Shown here piece by piece: positions 1-9,040 of a stretch of DNA of 64,000 nt. The position numbers were made by a program, and so were the translations under genes. The number at the start of each line of letters is the position of its first letter. The first letter of the stretch is position 1. The notes beneath the pieces are model-generated. The model worked only from the letters and a program-made list of their open reading frames with translations, was not told the DNA's origin and made no database searches. The DNA comes from Pseudomonas sp. BBP2017 (GTDB lineage Bacteria > Pseudomonadota > Gammaproteobacteria > Pseudomonadales > Pseudomonadaceae), in contig NZ_PVZN01000002.1 of assembly GCF_003024385.1 (NCBI RefSeq), positions 186,001 through 250,000 of the forward strand, read 5' to 3'.

Positions 1-2
1 GG

Positions 3-143
3 CATATTACCGTGAGTATAGGCATTACCGTTGGTTCGGCGACAACGCTGGATCGCTTGCAATCGCTGCTGGATAGCGCAGATAAGGCGCTGTATAGCGC
101 AAAGCAAAGTGGCCGCAACTGCTTGGCTGTTCGCTCAAGCTGA
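3..143 (+). CDS. Diguanylate cyclase, C-terminal end only (partial at window edge)
   Basis: The reading frame is open from base 3 to a TGA at 141-143 and encodes the last 46 residues of a GGDEF domain. The end pattern is characteristic: a SIGIT strand, a spacer, then SADKALYSAKQSGRN, the usual 'A D x A L Y x A K x x G R N' tail of diguanylate cyclases that make cyclic di-GMP from two GTP. The catalytic GGDEF motif and any sensory domain lie upstream of the window, so activity and input cannot be judged. Confidence 0.85.
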   Translation, partial: HITVSIGITVGSATTLDRLQSLLDSADKALYSAKQSGRNCLAVRSS

Positions 144-197
144 CTCGCGCACACAAATGCCATTTTGAGAGAATGCAATTGGAACATCGCTTGACGG

Positions 198-505
198 GTT
201 GAGTTATTTCTCGCTGATGTGCGCGACGGACTGTGACCTTATCTGGCCATCTACCTGCTGGCGGTGCACCAGTGGAAACCTGCGAGCATTGGCCTGGTAA
301 TGAGTCTTGCTAGTGTCACTGCGTTGCTGACACCCCCCCAGCCGCAGGCCTCATCGACAGGACCTTCGCAAACGCGCAGTGGTAGCGGCTGCAGCATTAC
401 TCGTGACCGGTAGCTGCTTGGTACTGCCCTGGGTAACCCCATTCGAACTCGTGGCGCTGACCCAGACCAGAAGCGCGATCGCCGGGTCGGTGTACGCCCC
501 GGCTA
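198..505 (+). pseudogene. Decayed MFS transporter fragment
   Basis: Three short stretches in different frames read together as the N-terminal part of a major facilitator permease. Frame from 198 gives FLADVRDGL, an in-frame TGA at 234, then PYLAIYLLAVHQW and a hydrophobic run. A second frame near 330 gives PAAGLIDRTF, which resembles the conserved cytoplasmic loop after TM2. A third frame from 379 gives VAAAALLVTGSCLVLPWV and ends with SVYAPA. So there are at least one stop and two frameshifts. Homology stops where the convergent diguanylate cyclase gene ends (503), so the 3' half was lost at that junction. This is a non-functional remnant. Confidence 0.7.
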
Positions 506-1366
506 CCCAGCCGCAGAGCGTTGTCTTTTTATCCGATACATCTCGCCATCCGCATGGCTGAGCAGCGTATCGGCATCTTCCCCGTCCGCAGGATAAAAGG
601 CCACGCCGATACTGCAGGACGGCATGTTGATCGCGCCAAACTCCGCACTCAGCGGCTCAGCCATGGCCGCGAGAATCTGCGCCACCTTCTCGGCAACGGC
701 TTCCTGCGACTGGACCTCCGTCAACAGAACGGTGAATTCATCACCCCCCATCCGCGCCACGGTATCCGTCTCACGTACGCAGGCTTGCAGCCGTCGGGCA
801 ACCATGCAGAGCACTCGGTCACCCATTGCATGCCCATACACATCATTAATGCCCTTGAAGTCATTTATATCCAGAAACAGCAAGGCCAACGTGCTGTTGT
901 GGCGGTGTGCGGCGCGCAGGGCCGAGTCCAGGCGATCGCTGAACAGTGAGCGGTTGGTCAGGGCGGTCAGCGGATCATGATGGGCCATGAAGCGTAATTC
1001 TTCCTCGGCCTGCCTGAGGGCCGTCACGTTCCGCGCGACACCGATCCGCGCCCCTACCTCATCGGACCAGAAGGCCGCCCAGAGGATGTGCACGACACCG
1101 CCATCCTTGCGGATATAACGGTTGCGGAAATCGACGTGAGAATGACCATTCATGATCCGGATGATGGAGGCCCGTGTCACCGACAGGTCGTCAGGATGGA
1201 TGTAGTCGGTGATCGGGGTGCCGGTCAGCTCGTCGGCACGGTAACCGAGCAGGGTTTCACAGGCATCACTGACAAATACAATCTGGTTGTCCCGATCGAC
1301 CACGAACACCGTGTCCAGCATCAGATGGATCAGTTTGGGGTAGAGCGCTTGCAGGTCAACGGGCAT
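503..1366 (-). CDS. PAS-GGDEF diguanylate cyclase
   Basis: Soluble protein of about 287 residues with no membrane segment. A PAS domain with a PAC tail covers roughly the first 120 residues (LMLDTVFVVDRDNQIVFVSD, then DYIHPDD and FRNRYIRKDG). A GGDEF domain follows, starting at FMAHHDPLTALTNR and containing MGGDEF. An inhibitory RxxD site (RETD) lies five residues before GGDEF, so product feedback is expected. It should make cyclic di-GMP. The ATG at 1366 was chosen; a TTG at 1387 would add seven residues, and neither has a clear ribosome binding site. The C-terminus (KRQRSAAG) is atypical and ends exactly at the junction with the MFS remnant, so the tail may have been altered by a deletion. 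Confidence 0.85.
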   Translation of the reverse strand: MPVDLQALYPKLIHLMLDTVFVVDRDNQIVFVSDACETLLGYRADELTGTPITDYIHPDDLSVTRASIIRIMNGHSHVDFRNRYIRKDGGVVHILWAAFWSDEVGARIGVARNVTALRQAEEELRFMAHHDPLTALTNRSLFSDRLDSALRAAHRHNSTLALLFLDINDFKGINDVYGHAMGDRVLCMVARRLQACVRETDTVARMGGDEFTVLLTEVQSQEAVAEKVAQILAAMAEPLSAEFGAINMPSCSIGVAFYPADGEDADTLLSHADGEMYRIKRQRSAAG

Positions 1367-1387
1367 AGGCCAGGATGTCCGGTTCAA

Positions 1388-1780
1388 ATAGCTTGATCAT
1401 AGCGTGACCGCGCAGGGCGGCGGCAAGCAATCCTGCAGGCTTGCGCTGCGCCTGTAAATGGACTTGCGCGCCATTGCGGCCTAGTCTCGCGCCATCTGAC
1501 AAACGGATCATGCAACCGGGATTGGACTGAGCACAAGGGCGGTGACATTTGCTTCGCAAGGCTATGTGCTAATCCCTTGCGCCGAGGCCACGGTTAGCGA
1601 CGCGCTCGATCACCGCAATACGCAATGACGTTCGCCCTGGCTGAAGAGAAAGCGTTGGGCGGCAAACTGATCCGGGTGTTGCTGCTGGCGCCTTTCCTGC
1701 TCGGTCTGGCGGTGTGTTGAACCTGCTGTAAGTTGCGCATCCGCAGCCTTCGCTCCCTGAAGGCCTGGACGAGGATCAGG
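1388..1780. other. Intergenic stretch without a convincing gene
   Basis: A short hydrophobic + strand ORF (1625-1720, reading MTFALAEEKALGGKLI then a membrane-like run) could be a remnant of a permease but is too short to assign. A 6-bp stem hairpin (GCCTTC / GAAGGC, 1746-1764) lies just after the receptor gene that ends at 1781 and may act as a weak terminator; it has no T-run. Confidence 0.35.
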
Positions 1781-4180
1781 TCAGAAGGCGTACTTCAGGC
1801 CCAGCGTCGCGTTGCGTGGGGTGCCGTAGTAGCTGCTGCCGGCGGTGTTGGTGTAGTACTCCTTGTCTAACAGGTTGTTGAGGTTGAGTGTCGCGCTCAG
1901 CTGGCGGGTGATCGGGTAGCGCGCCATCAGGTCGACCACGGCGTAGTCGCCCTGGGTGAAGCGCACCTTGTTCGGGCCCTGGTTGTCGCTGTAGATTTCG
2001 CTCTGCCAGTTCACCCCGCCGCCCACCGTCAGGCCGTTACCGACCTGGCGCAGGGTATAGGTGCTGAACAGCTTGAAGGTGTTTTGCGGCACGTTGGTGT
2101 TGAGCTTGTTGCCATCGGCGTTCTGCACAATGTTACGACTGAAGCTGGCGCCAGCCTGCCAATCGGGGGCCAGTTCGCCGGCGATCTCCAGCTCGAATCC
2201 GCGGGTCTTGGTGCCGGATTCGGCACGGTAGGCGAAACCACCGCCGGGCACCGGGACGTTGGGCTGGATAAGCACGGCCAGGTTGTCCTGCTTGATCTCG
2301 TACAGCGCCAGGCCGAGGTTCAGGCGGTCGTCGAAGAAGGCCGCCTTGCTGCCCACCTCGTAGCCTTCGCCTTCGAGCGGGTCGATGTACTTGCCGCTAA
2401 TGTCCTTGTTGCTCTGCGGTTTGAAGATGCTGGTGTAGCTGGCGTACAGCGACCAGTGCTGGTCGAGGTCGTAGACCACACCGGCGAACGGCGTGACCAC
2501 GCCGGTTTCCTGGCGGCGCTCGTCGGTGTCCGGTGTCGCGTCGTAGTAGTCAGTCTTGACGGTGTTCTTCCAGTCGTTGACACGGGCGCCGAGAATCAGC
2601 GACAGGTCGTTGGTGACGCGCAGACGGGTGCTGCCATACACCGCGGTCTGGTCTTCCTGGTAGTCGATGCGGCTGGTTGCTGGCAGCGGCGGTTTGCCAG
2701 GGATGTCGCCGTTCCAGGTATAGATGTTCGGGATGGCGTTGCTCCAGCCGTCGAACCACCACAGCGGATAGCCGTTGGTGCGGAACTCGGTATGCTGGCG
2801 GGTGTAACCGAGCACTGCATCATGTTCCAGGCCCCACAGGTCGAAGTTGCCGGCGATGTTCAGGTCGACGCTGGTTTGCACCGGCTTGGCGGCCCAGCGT
2901 CCGGCCCACAGGTTGACCCCGGCACCGGTTGCCGGGTCGGGGTTGCCGCCGGCGGCATAGCCGAGCACCTCGTCGTATTCGTAGCGGTCGCGGTTCAGCG
3001 TCAGCTTGGCTTTCCAGCGCTCGCTCAGGTTGTGTTCGAGGGTGGCGAATCCGGTGGTGAAATGCCGGTTGGAGTAGGCCCAGCTGGCAGCCGCCGAATC
3101 CGACCTGGACCACTTGGCCCGCGAGCCGTCTTTGTTGAACAGTGGCAGACCGCTGCGGGCGTGGTCGTCGGCATCGTGGGACTGCGAGTCCATGCCGAAG
3201 CTCAGCAGCGTGTCGGGTGTCAGGTCGGCCTCGACGATGCCGTAGAACACCTTCTTGCGCTCGTTGAAGCGGTCGATGTACGACTCGTTATCCTGGTAGG
3301 CCCCGACCACACGGGCGCGCAAGGTACCGCTGTCGTTCAGCGGGCCGCCGACGTCGACTTCGGTGCGCTGGTAGTTCCACGAGCCGGTGGCGACCGAGAC
3401 GCTGCTCTGCAGGTCAGCAGTCGGACGCTTGCGGATCAGGTTCACGGTGGCCCCCGGGGTGCCCACGCCATTGGTCAGACCGGTGGCGCCGCGGATGATC
3501 TCGACGCGGTCGTAGAGGACCATGTCGTTGCTCTGGGCTACGGACTTGTAGTTGCTGTCCAGGCGTTGCAGGCCATCGACCTGATAGTTCTCCACCTGAA
3601 AACCGCGCGAGTAGATCAGGCTGGAGTCGGAACCGGCGTTGCCGCCCTGGTTGACGCTCAGGCCTGGGGCTTGCTTGACCACGTCGAGCAACTGGGTGAG
3701 GTTCTGGTCTTCCATGCGCTGGCGGGTCATCACGCTGACTGCCTGCGGTGTTTCACGGATCGAGAGCGGCAGCTTGGTGGCCGTGGCGGTCGAGCCACTG
3801 GTGTAGGAACCGGTGCCTTCGGTGGTGGCGCCGAGGGCGAAGCCATTGATGCTGGTGGCGCCCAGCTCAAGGGCGTCTGTGCTTGGCTGGCTGACGATCA
3901 GCGTGTTGCCGCTCTGCTGGTAGCTCAGGCCGCTGCCGGCAAGCAGCAGGGTGAGGGCGTCGCGTGCGTCCAGCTGGCCGCTGACCGCCGGGGCTTGGCG
4001 GCCCTGGACCAGGCTACTGTCGACGGCGATGGTCAGGCCGGCGGCTTCGCCGAGCTGACGCAATGAGGTGGCCAGCGGCTGGGCCGGCAGGTCGAGATCC
4101 ATTGGCGCGGCCAAGGCCTGGCTGGCCAGAGTCAGGGCCACCGCGGCCGACAGGGCGCGCAGGGTCGGTTGGATCGGCAT
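1781..4180 (-). CDS. TonB-dependent siderophore receptor with N-terminal signalling (STN) domain
   Basis: Outer membrane receptor of 799 residues. Order: signal peptide (about 1-24, ending SQALA), STN domain at about 28-98 (LDLPAQPLATSLRQLGEAAG...), plug at about 125-240 with RETPQAVSVMT and DRVEIIRGATG, then the beta-barrel ending in phenylalanine (GLKYAF). The layout matches FpvA-type siderophore receptors that signal through FecR to an ECF sigma factor; both partners are the next genes upstream on the same strand. The siderophore cannot be told from sequence; absence of biosynthesis genes nearby suggests an exogenous (xeno-)siderophore. The ATG at 4180 has AAGGA upstream. A 124-bp gap separates it from fecR. 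Confidence 0.92.
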   Translation of the reverse strand: MPIQPTLRALSAAVALTLASQALAAPMDLDLPAQPLATSLRQLGEAAGLTIAVDSSLVQGRQAPAVSGQLDARDALTLLLAGSGLSYQQSGNTLIVSQPSTDALELGATSINGFALGATTEGTGSYTSGSTATATKLPLSIRETPQAVSVMTRQRMEDQNLTQLLDVVKQAPGLSVNQGGNAGSDSSLIYSRGFQVENYQVDGLQRLDSNYKSVAQSNDMVLYDRVEIIRGATGLTNGVGTPGATVNLIRKRPTADLQSSVSVATGSWNYQRTEVDVGGPLNDSGTLRARVVGAYQDNESYIDRFNERKKVFYGIVEADLTPDTLLSFGMDSQSHDADDHARSGLPLFNKDGSRAKWSRSDSAAASWAYSNRHFTTGFATLEHNLSERWKAKLTLNRDRYEYDEVLGYAAGGNPDPATGAGVNLWAGRWAAKPVQTSVDLNIAGNFDLWGLEHDAVLGYTRQHTEFRTNGYPLWWFDGWSNAIPNIYTWNGDIPGKPPLPATSRIDYQEDQTAVYGSTRLRVTNDLSLILGARVNDWKNTVKTDYYDATPDTDERRQETGVVTPFAGVVYDLDQHWSLYASYTSIFKPQSNKDISGKYIDPLEGEGYEVGSKAAFFDDRLNLGLALYEIKQDNLAVLIQPNVPVPGGGFAYRAESGTKTRGFELEIAGELAPDWQAGASFSRNIVQNADGNKLNTNVPQNTFKLFSTYTLRQVGNGLTVGGGVNWQSEIYSDNQGPNKVRFTQGDYAVVDLMARYPITRQLSATLNLNNLLDKEYYTNTAGSSYYGTPRNATLGLKYAF

Positions 4181-4274
4181 GCAGAGTATCCTTCTTGTGT
4201 GTTTGCTCCAGCACTAACGCGCGAGGGTGGCTTTACCCTGATGTCGTGATTGCGAATTATTTGCGATGCCGACG

Positions 4275-4292
4275 AGCGGTATTCCTACCGCT
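4275..4292. other. Hairpin between the FecR-type gene and the receptor gene
   Basis: A perfect 7-bp inverted repeat, AGCGGTA-ttcc-TACCGCT, lies right after the anti-sigma factor gene and about 95 bases before the receptor start. There is no T-run, so it may be a weak terminator, an mRNA end or a binding site. It fits the usual arrangement in which the receptor has its own sigma-dependent promoter. Confidence 0.4.
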
Positions 4293-4304
4293 GGCCGCTC
4301 AGAC

Positions 4305-5237
4305 CTAGCGGGGCTGCAGGACGGTGGTACCAGCCTCCTCGCGCAGACGCACCGGGACGATCCGCGGCAGCGACTGAAGGAAGCCTTCGACGTCGGCAAG
4401 CTGCACCACCGCGCTGATTCGCGGGCTCGTGCCTGCGCCAGCGCGTAGCGGCGATGGGTGATAGCGCGACAGGCTGGCGGCGATCTCCGCCAGGTCGGCT
4501 TGGTCGAATACCAGGCTGCCGGACTGAAAGGCAAAGGCATCGCTGGCGGGGCGCGTCAGGCGTTGCAGGCGCCCATCGGCGCTCACCTCGGCGACCTGTC
4601 CGGCCTCCAGCTGCACGCTTTCGCCGGGGTGCACGAGGCTGTCCACCTGCACCTGGCCATGGTCGACGCTGACCCTCAGCCGGTCCGGTAGACGGTTGAC
4701 CACGAAGCGAGTGCCCAGTACGCGAACCCGGGCCAGGCCGCTGTCGATGACGAAGGGTCGCTGCGGCTGGCGCGCCACCGAGAAGATCGCCTCGCCGCGC
4801 AGCAGTTCGACCTGGCGCTGTGAGGTGTCGTAGCGCAGGTGCAGGTGTGTGTCGGCATCCAGTATGAGTTCGCTACCGTCACGCAGGTGCTGTATCTGCC
4901 GTTCACCGATGCCGGTTTGCAGATTGAGCTCCAGCGGGCCGTAGCGGTGGGCCTGCCAGCCGAGCGCGCTGCCTACCGTCAGCAACACGCTCAGCACGCC
5001 GCCCTGCAGCAGCCGGCGACGCCGACGCTGACGGTTCTGCTCCATGACCTGGGCCAACGCTTCGGTGCGCTGGGTGGAGGCGAAGTCGCCCCACAGCTCG
5101 ACGAAAGCCCGGTATTCGGCCGAGTGACGCGGGTCGGCGGCTAGCCAGGCGTCGAACTGCGCACGTTGCGGGTGGTCGGCAGCAGCGTTGTACATGCGCG
5201 CATACCACAGCGCAGCCTGTTCGCGGGGGGCACTCAC
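4305..5237 (-). CDS. FecR-type anti-sigma factor / signal transducer
   Basis: Inner membrane protein of 310 residues. The N-terminal cytoplasmic part (about 1-75) carries the sigma-binding region typical of the family (AALWYARM, DAWLAADPRHSAEY). A basic stretch (RQRRRRR) precedes one transmembrane helix at about 78-95. The periplasmic FecR domain follows (IGERQIQHLRDGSELILDAD, RVLGTRFVV, VDHGQVQV) and would contact the receptor's STN domain. The start is GTG at 5237, overlapping the sigma factor stop codon (GTGA), so the two are translationally coupled. It should pass the receptor's occupancy signal to the sigma factor encoded just upstream. Confidence 0.92.
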   Translation of the reverse strand: MSAPREQAALWYARMYNAAADHPQRAQFDAWLAADPRHSAEYRAFVELWGDFASTQRTEALAQVMEQNRQRRRRRLLQGGVLSVLLTVGSALGWQAHRYGPLELNLQTGIGERQIQHLRDGSELILDADTHLHLRYDTSQRQVELLRGEAIFSVARQPQRPFVIDSGLARVRVLGTRFVVNRLPDRLRVSVDHGQVQVDSLVHPGESVQLEAGQVAEVSADGRLQRLTRPASDAFAFQSGSLVFDQADLAEIAASLSRYHPSPLRAGAGTSPRISAVVQLADVEGFLQSLPRIVPVRLREEAGTTVLQPR

Positions 5238-5731
5238 GGATGTAGCAGCTCGCGGGCGTTGCGCAGGTTGACCATGGCACGGGCCATATGGCGTTCGACC
5301 ATGTTCAGGCTGATGCCCAGTTGCTGAGCGATCTCGCTCTGCGCGCAGCCCTCGATGCGCGCCAGCCAGAACACCTCGCGGCAGCGCGCCGGCAGGCAGT
5401 CGAGGATGCGTTGCAGGGCAGTCAGCCGCTGCTGGATGTCCAGCAGGTGTTCGGCAGACGGGGCGAAATGCCCGTCGCCGGTTTCCTCGTGGTGCTCGGG
5501 CAGCGGCTGCAGCCGGGCGTTACGGCGGAAATGGTCGATCAACACCGACTGCGCGACCCGCCGAAGGTAGGCGTTGGGCTGAGTCAGTGGCTGAGGATGC
5601 TGGGCCAGAGCGAAGCGCAGCAGGGCGTCATGCAGTACGTCGTAGGCGCGCTGTACGCAACGCGTCTGGCGGCTGAGGCTGAGCAGCAGATCACTGTAGG
5701 CCCAGCGCAGGTCGATGCCTTGCCAGTTCAA
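5234..5731 (-). CDS. ECF sigma factor, FecI family
   Basis: Protein of 165 residues with region 2 (YDVLHDALLRFA, then YLRRVAQSVLIDHFRR) and region 4 (ILDCLPARCREVFWLARIEGCAQSEIAQQLGISLNMVERHMARAM), the layout of FecI-type extracytoplasmic sigma factors. It probably directs RNA polymerase to the receptor gene downstream once FecR signals. The longest frame begins with TTG at 5731, with GGAG seven bases upstream; no in-frame ATG lies near the N-terminus. First gene of the sigma / anti-sigma / receptor set. Confidence 0.9.
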   Translation of the reverse strand: MNWQGIDLRWAYSDLLLSLSRQTRCVQRAYDVLHDALLRFALAQHPQPLTQPNAYLRRVAQSVLIDHFRRNARLQPLPEHHEETGDGHFAPSAEHLLDIQQRLTALQRILDCLPARCREVFWLARIEGCAQSEIAQQLGISLNMVERHMARAMVNLRNARELLHP

Positions 5732-6071
5732 CGACGGGCTCCGGGGATTGGCAGGGAGGAGGGGGTAATCGGCATGATCGGGCTGCTCTGTGATACGACG
5801 GGGCTGGTCGCGCTGGCAAGCTTAAATAGTTGTCCATTGCATGTAAATAAGAGGCGTTGCTATTTGCATTTGCTCGCAATGATTTTTCAGGTCGAAATCA
5901 GGCCGGCATGATCGCTCTGGCTGATTACACTGTTGAAACCGCCACACATCGAGTATCTGGAATGGGCTGCGTGTTGATTGATCATGATGATCTGGTGGCT
6001 GGCCGCCTGTTGGCGTGCCAGGTCTTTGCGGCTCGCGCCATCGAGCTTTCGCGGGGCAGGGATAGTCAGCC
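5732..6071. promoter_or_regulatory. Divergent promoter region of the FecI-type and HD-GYP genes, with possible Fur site
   Basis: No gene is seen in these 340 bases. The part at about 5825-5890 is AT-rich against a GC-rich background and holds repeated Fur-like half sites (AAATGCAAATAGCAA on the minus strand). Fur control is expected for fecI-type genes, but the match to the 19-bp Fur consensus is only about half, so this is a weak call. Confidence 0.35.
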
Positions 6072-8939
6072 ATGAACAACCAGGGACGTGGCATCTCGCT
6101 GCAGTGGCTGGTGGCGCTGGCCATCATGCTGGGCATGCTGTTGCTCGGCGCCGGCCTGGCCTGGCAGGGCTATCGCGCAATACAGCAAACGCTTGTGGCC
6201 GCCGCTGGCGATGCCGCCCAGCAGTTCGGTAAAACAATCGACGAACGCGCCCGGCGCCTGGTCGATCCGGTGCAGAGCAGCATCCGCCTGCTCGCCTTCA
6301 ACCCGGCCGCTGGCAACCTGACGCAGCGTCTGGAGCAGCTTGCGCAACTGGTCGAGAACCTGAATGCCAACCGGATGCTCAGTGCCGCTTACGTCGGCTA
6401 TTCCAACGGCGAGTTCCTCCTCGTTCGCCGGCTACGTGACCCGCAACTGCTCCAGCACTTCGCCGCGCCGCCAGGCACTACGTTCCTGGTGCAGAGCATC
6501 AGCGCAGGCAACCAGGGTGCGATGCTGGGCGAGTGGCGTTTCTACGACCAGGCGTTGACCCTGCTCAAGACCCAGGTCAAGCCGGACTATCACTTCGATC
6601 CACGCCAGCGCCCCTGGTTCGTCGAAGCCGCCGGGCGGCCCACCACCGTACTGACCCGCCCTTACGTGTTTTTCACCACCCGCGAGATCGGCCTGACCAT
6701 GGCGCAGCGCAGCGTCGACGGTGCGGCGGTGATCGGCATGGATGTCTCGGTCAACGACCTGGCCAGTGAGAGCCGGGACCTGCGCATGACCGCAGGCACC
6801 GAGATCGCCGTGGTTGACGATCAAGGCCGTGTGGTGGCTTATCCGGACCTGCAGCGGGTCATCGTGCATGAGGGGGAGGCTGTGCGCCTGTCGCGCATCA
6901 CCGAGCTGGGCATTCCCAGCCTGGAACGTCTTTACGCCGATCTGCCCCAGGACACCCGGCCACAGCCTTATCAAGTGGAGGGGCAAACCTGGTATGGCAT
7001 GCGTGTGCAGCTGACGACTCTGGCCGGACAGGATCTGCAGGTATTGATTGCCGTACCTGCCCACGAGCTGCTGGCCGGTGCGCGCAAGGTGCTGTTCGAG
7101 CAGTTGCTGTGGACGGTGGCGCTGATGGGCGTGTTACTGCTGCTCGGCGGCCTGCTCGGCCAGCGTATTGGCCGCCCGCTGCGCCTGCTGGCCGACCAGG
7201 TGCGAGCCTTGGCCGGCTTCGATTTCAGCCGCGAGATGGGGGTAACGTCGCGGGTGTCCGAGGTGCGTGAACTGAGCCGGGTGCTGAGCCGCATGTCCGG
7301 AGCCATCCGCCACTTCCAGGCGATCACCCTCACACTCAGCCGTGAGAGCCAATTGGAGCGCATGCTCGACGGGGTGCTCACACATTTGGTGGCCGCTGCC
7401 GGGGTCAGCGCTGGCGCGGTGTACCTCTTTGATGTCGAGCGCGCTCATCTGCGCCTGGCCGCGTCCTGCCGTGGCGAGGGCTACCCTGAGGAGCTAGGGA
7501 TCGGCGAATGCAATCATGAGGAATTGGTGACTGCTGTGACCCAAGCCCTGGCGCTACAGGGACACAGCCTCGCAGTGGTGCTCAATGACCGTAGCCAGGC
7601 GCTGCTCGGCATCCTGGTCTTGCAGTTGGACAATGAGCATGCACGCGACGAGGTGCGCCAACCGTTCCGGCGCTTTGTCGAGGAGTTGTCCGGCGCTGCC
7701 GCCGTAGCCATCGAGACGCGCCAGTTGGTCGAGGCCCAGCAACGCCTGTTGGATGCCATGATCAAGCTGCTGGCCGATGCCATCGACGCCAAGAGTCCCT
7801 ACACCGGTGGCCATTGCGAACGGGTACCGCAACTGGCGCAGATGCTGCTGGACAAGGCCGTGCAGGCCGAGAGCGGCCCCTATTCCGACTTCAGCATGAG
7901 CGAGGCTGAGCGCTACGAGTTCCGTGTGGCGGCCTGGCTTCACGATTGCGGCAAGGTCACCAGCCCCGAATATGTGGTGGACAAGGCGACCAAGCTGGAG
8001 ACTCTGTACAACCGCATCCATGAGGTACGCATGCGTTTTGAGGTGCTCTGGCGCGATGCCGAACTGGCTTACTGGCAAGGCCTGGCCAGCGGCGCCGATC
8101 AGCAGACGCTGCAACGGACACTGGAGCACTGCCGGGCCGAACTGCAGGAGGAGTTCGCCTTCGTCGCCAAGGCCAATATCGGTGGTGAGTTCATGCAGGA
8201 GGACGACGTCGAGCGTTTGCGCCGGATCGGCCAGCGCCGCTGGCGGCGGCACTTCGACAACCGGCTGGGCATCTCGCGCGACGAACAAGAGCGCTTTGCC
8301 GGTGTACCGCAGGTGCCGTTACCGGTGGATGAGCCGCTACTGGCCGACCGCTGCGAGCACCGGGTGCCCTGGGGGGCACGCAAGCCGCCGGTGGCCAGGG
8401 ACGACCCGCGCAACGTCTGGGGCTTCGACATGCGCCTGCCGGCCAACGCCAGCGATTACGGCGAGCTGTACAACCTGTCGATCCGACGCGGTACCCTGAA
8501 CGACGAGGAACGATTCAAGATCAACGAACACATCGTGCAGACCATCATCATGCTCGAGTCCCTGCCGTTTCCGCGCCAGCTCAGGCGCGTCCCGGCCATC
8601 GCCGGCAACCATCACGAGAAGATGGATGGCAGCGGTTATCCGCGTCGCCTGGCCCAGGATGAGCTGAGCATCGCCGAGCGAGTGATGGCGATTGCCGACA
8701 TCTTCGAAGCGCTGACGGCCGCTGACCGGCCGTACAAAGCGCCGAAAACCTTGTCCGAGTCGGTGAAGATCCTTGTCTTCATGGCCCGCGACAACCACAT
8801 CGATGGGCAACTGCTGCAGCTGTTCCTGAGCAGCGGCGTGTATCGTCAGTATGGTGAGCGGTTCCTGCGTGCCGAGCAGATCGATGAAGTGGATGTGGAC
8901 TATTGGTTGGCGCAGATAAAGGGCACGATTTTTTCGTGA
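6072..8939 (+). CDS. Membrane-bound sensor with GAF and HD-GYP domains (cyclic di-GMP phosphodiesterase)
   Basis: Protein of 955 residues. TM1 at about 12-34, an extracytoplasmic Cache-like sensor up to about 335 (RQRPWFVEA is typical), TM2 at about 340-360, HAMP to about 415, GAF-like domain at about 425-560, then an HD-GYP domain. The catalytic pair is present: LHDCGKV (His624) and NHHEKMDGSGYP (from His847). HD-GYP enzymes hydrolyse cyclic di-GMP. The two motifs are about 223 residues apart, against about 60-70 in ordinary HD-GYP domains, so roughly 150 residues (about 640-800) are inserted inside the catalytic domain. The ATG at 6072 follows an AGGGAT-like site. It is a single-gene unit divergent from the iron signalling genes. 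Confidence 0.9.
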   Translation: MNNQGRGISLQWLVALAIMLGMLLLGAGLAWQGYRAIQQTLVAAAGDAAQQFGKTIDERARRLVDPVQSSIRLLAFNPAAGNLTQRLEQLAQLVENLNANRMLSAAYVGYSNGEFLLVRRLRDPQLLQHFAAPPGTTFLVQSISAGNQGAMLGEWRFYDQALTLLKTQVKPDYHFDPRQRPWFVEAAGRPTTVLTRPYVFFTTREIGLTMAQRSVDGAAVIGMDVSVNDLASESRDLRMTAGTEIAVVDDQGRVVAYPDLQRVIVHEGEAVRLSRITELGIPSLERLYADLPQDTRPQPYQVEGQTWYGMRVQLTTLAGQDLQVLIAVPAHELLAGARKVLFEQLLWTVALMGVLLLLGGLLGQRIGRPLRLLADQVRALAGFDFSREMGVTSRVSEVRELSRVLSRMSGAIRHFQAITLTLSRESQLERMLDGVLTHLVAAAGVSAGAVYLFDVERAHLRLAASCRGEGYPEELGIGECNHEELVTAVTQALALQGHSLAVVLNDRSQALLGILVLQLDNEHARDEVRQPFRRFVEELSGAAAVAIETRQLVEAQQRLLDAMIKLLADAIDAKSPYTGGHCERVPQLAQMLLDKAVQAESGPYSDFSMSEAERYEFRVAAWLHDCGKVTSPEYVVDKATKLETLYNRIHEVRMRFEVLWRDAELAYWQGLASGADQQTLQRTLEHCRAELQEEFAFVAKANIGGEFMQEDDVERLRRIGQRRWRRHFDNRLGISRDEQERFAGVPQVPLPVDEPLLADRCEHRVPWGARKPPVARDDPRNVWGFDMRLPANASDYGELYNLSIRRGTLNDEERFKINEHIVQTIIMLESLPFPRQLRRVPAIAGNHHEKMDGSGYPRRLAQDELSIAERVMAIADIFEALTAADRPYKAPKTLSESVKILVFMARDNHIDGQLLQLFLSSGVYRQYGERFLRAEQIDEVDVDYWLAQIKGTIFS

Positions 8940-9040
8940 CCTGAAGTGTAAAGTGCAAAAGGTGTCCTAGACTTCAGGTTTAAAGGGTTTGACCGCATAA
9001 AAATTTCACCGCTGCGATGACTCAAAGAGTGAGTGCGAAT

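Noticed and set aside
2084..4066. 660-codon open frame on the plus strand opposite the siderophore receptor gene
   Set aside because: It mirrors the receptor's codon pattern in a GC-rich genome, has no domain pattern or ribosome site, and the receptor on the other strand is unmistakable.
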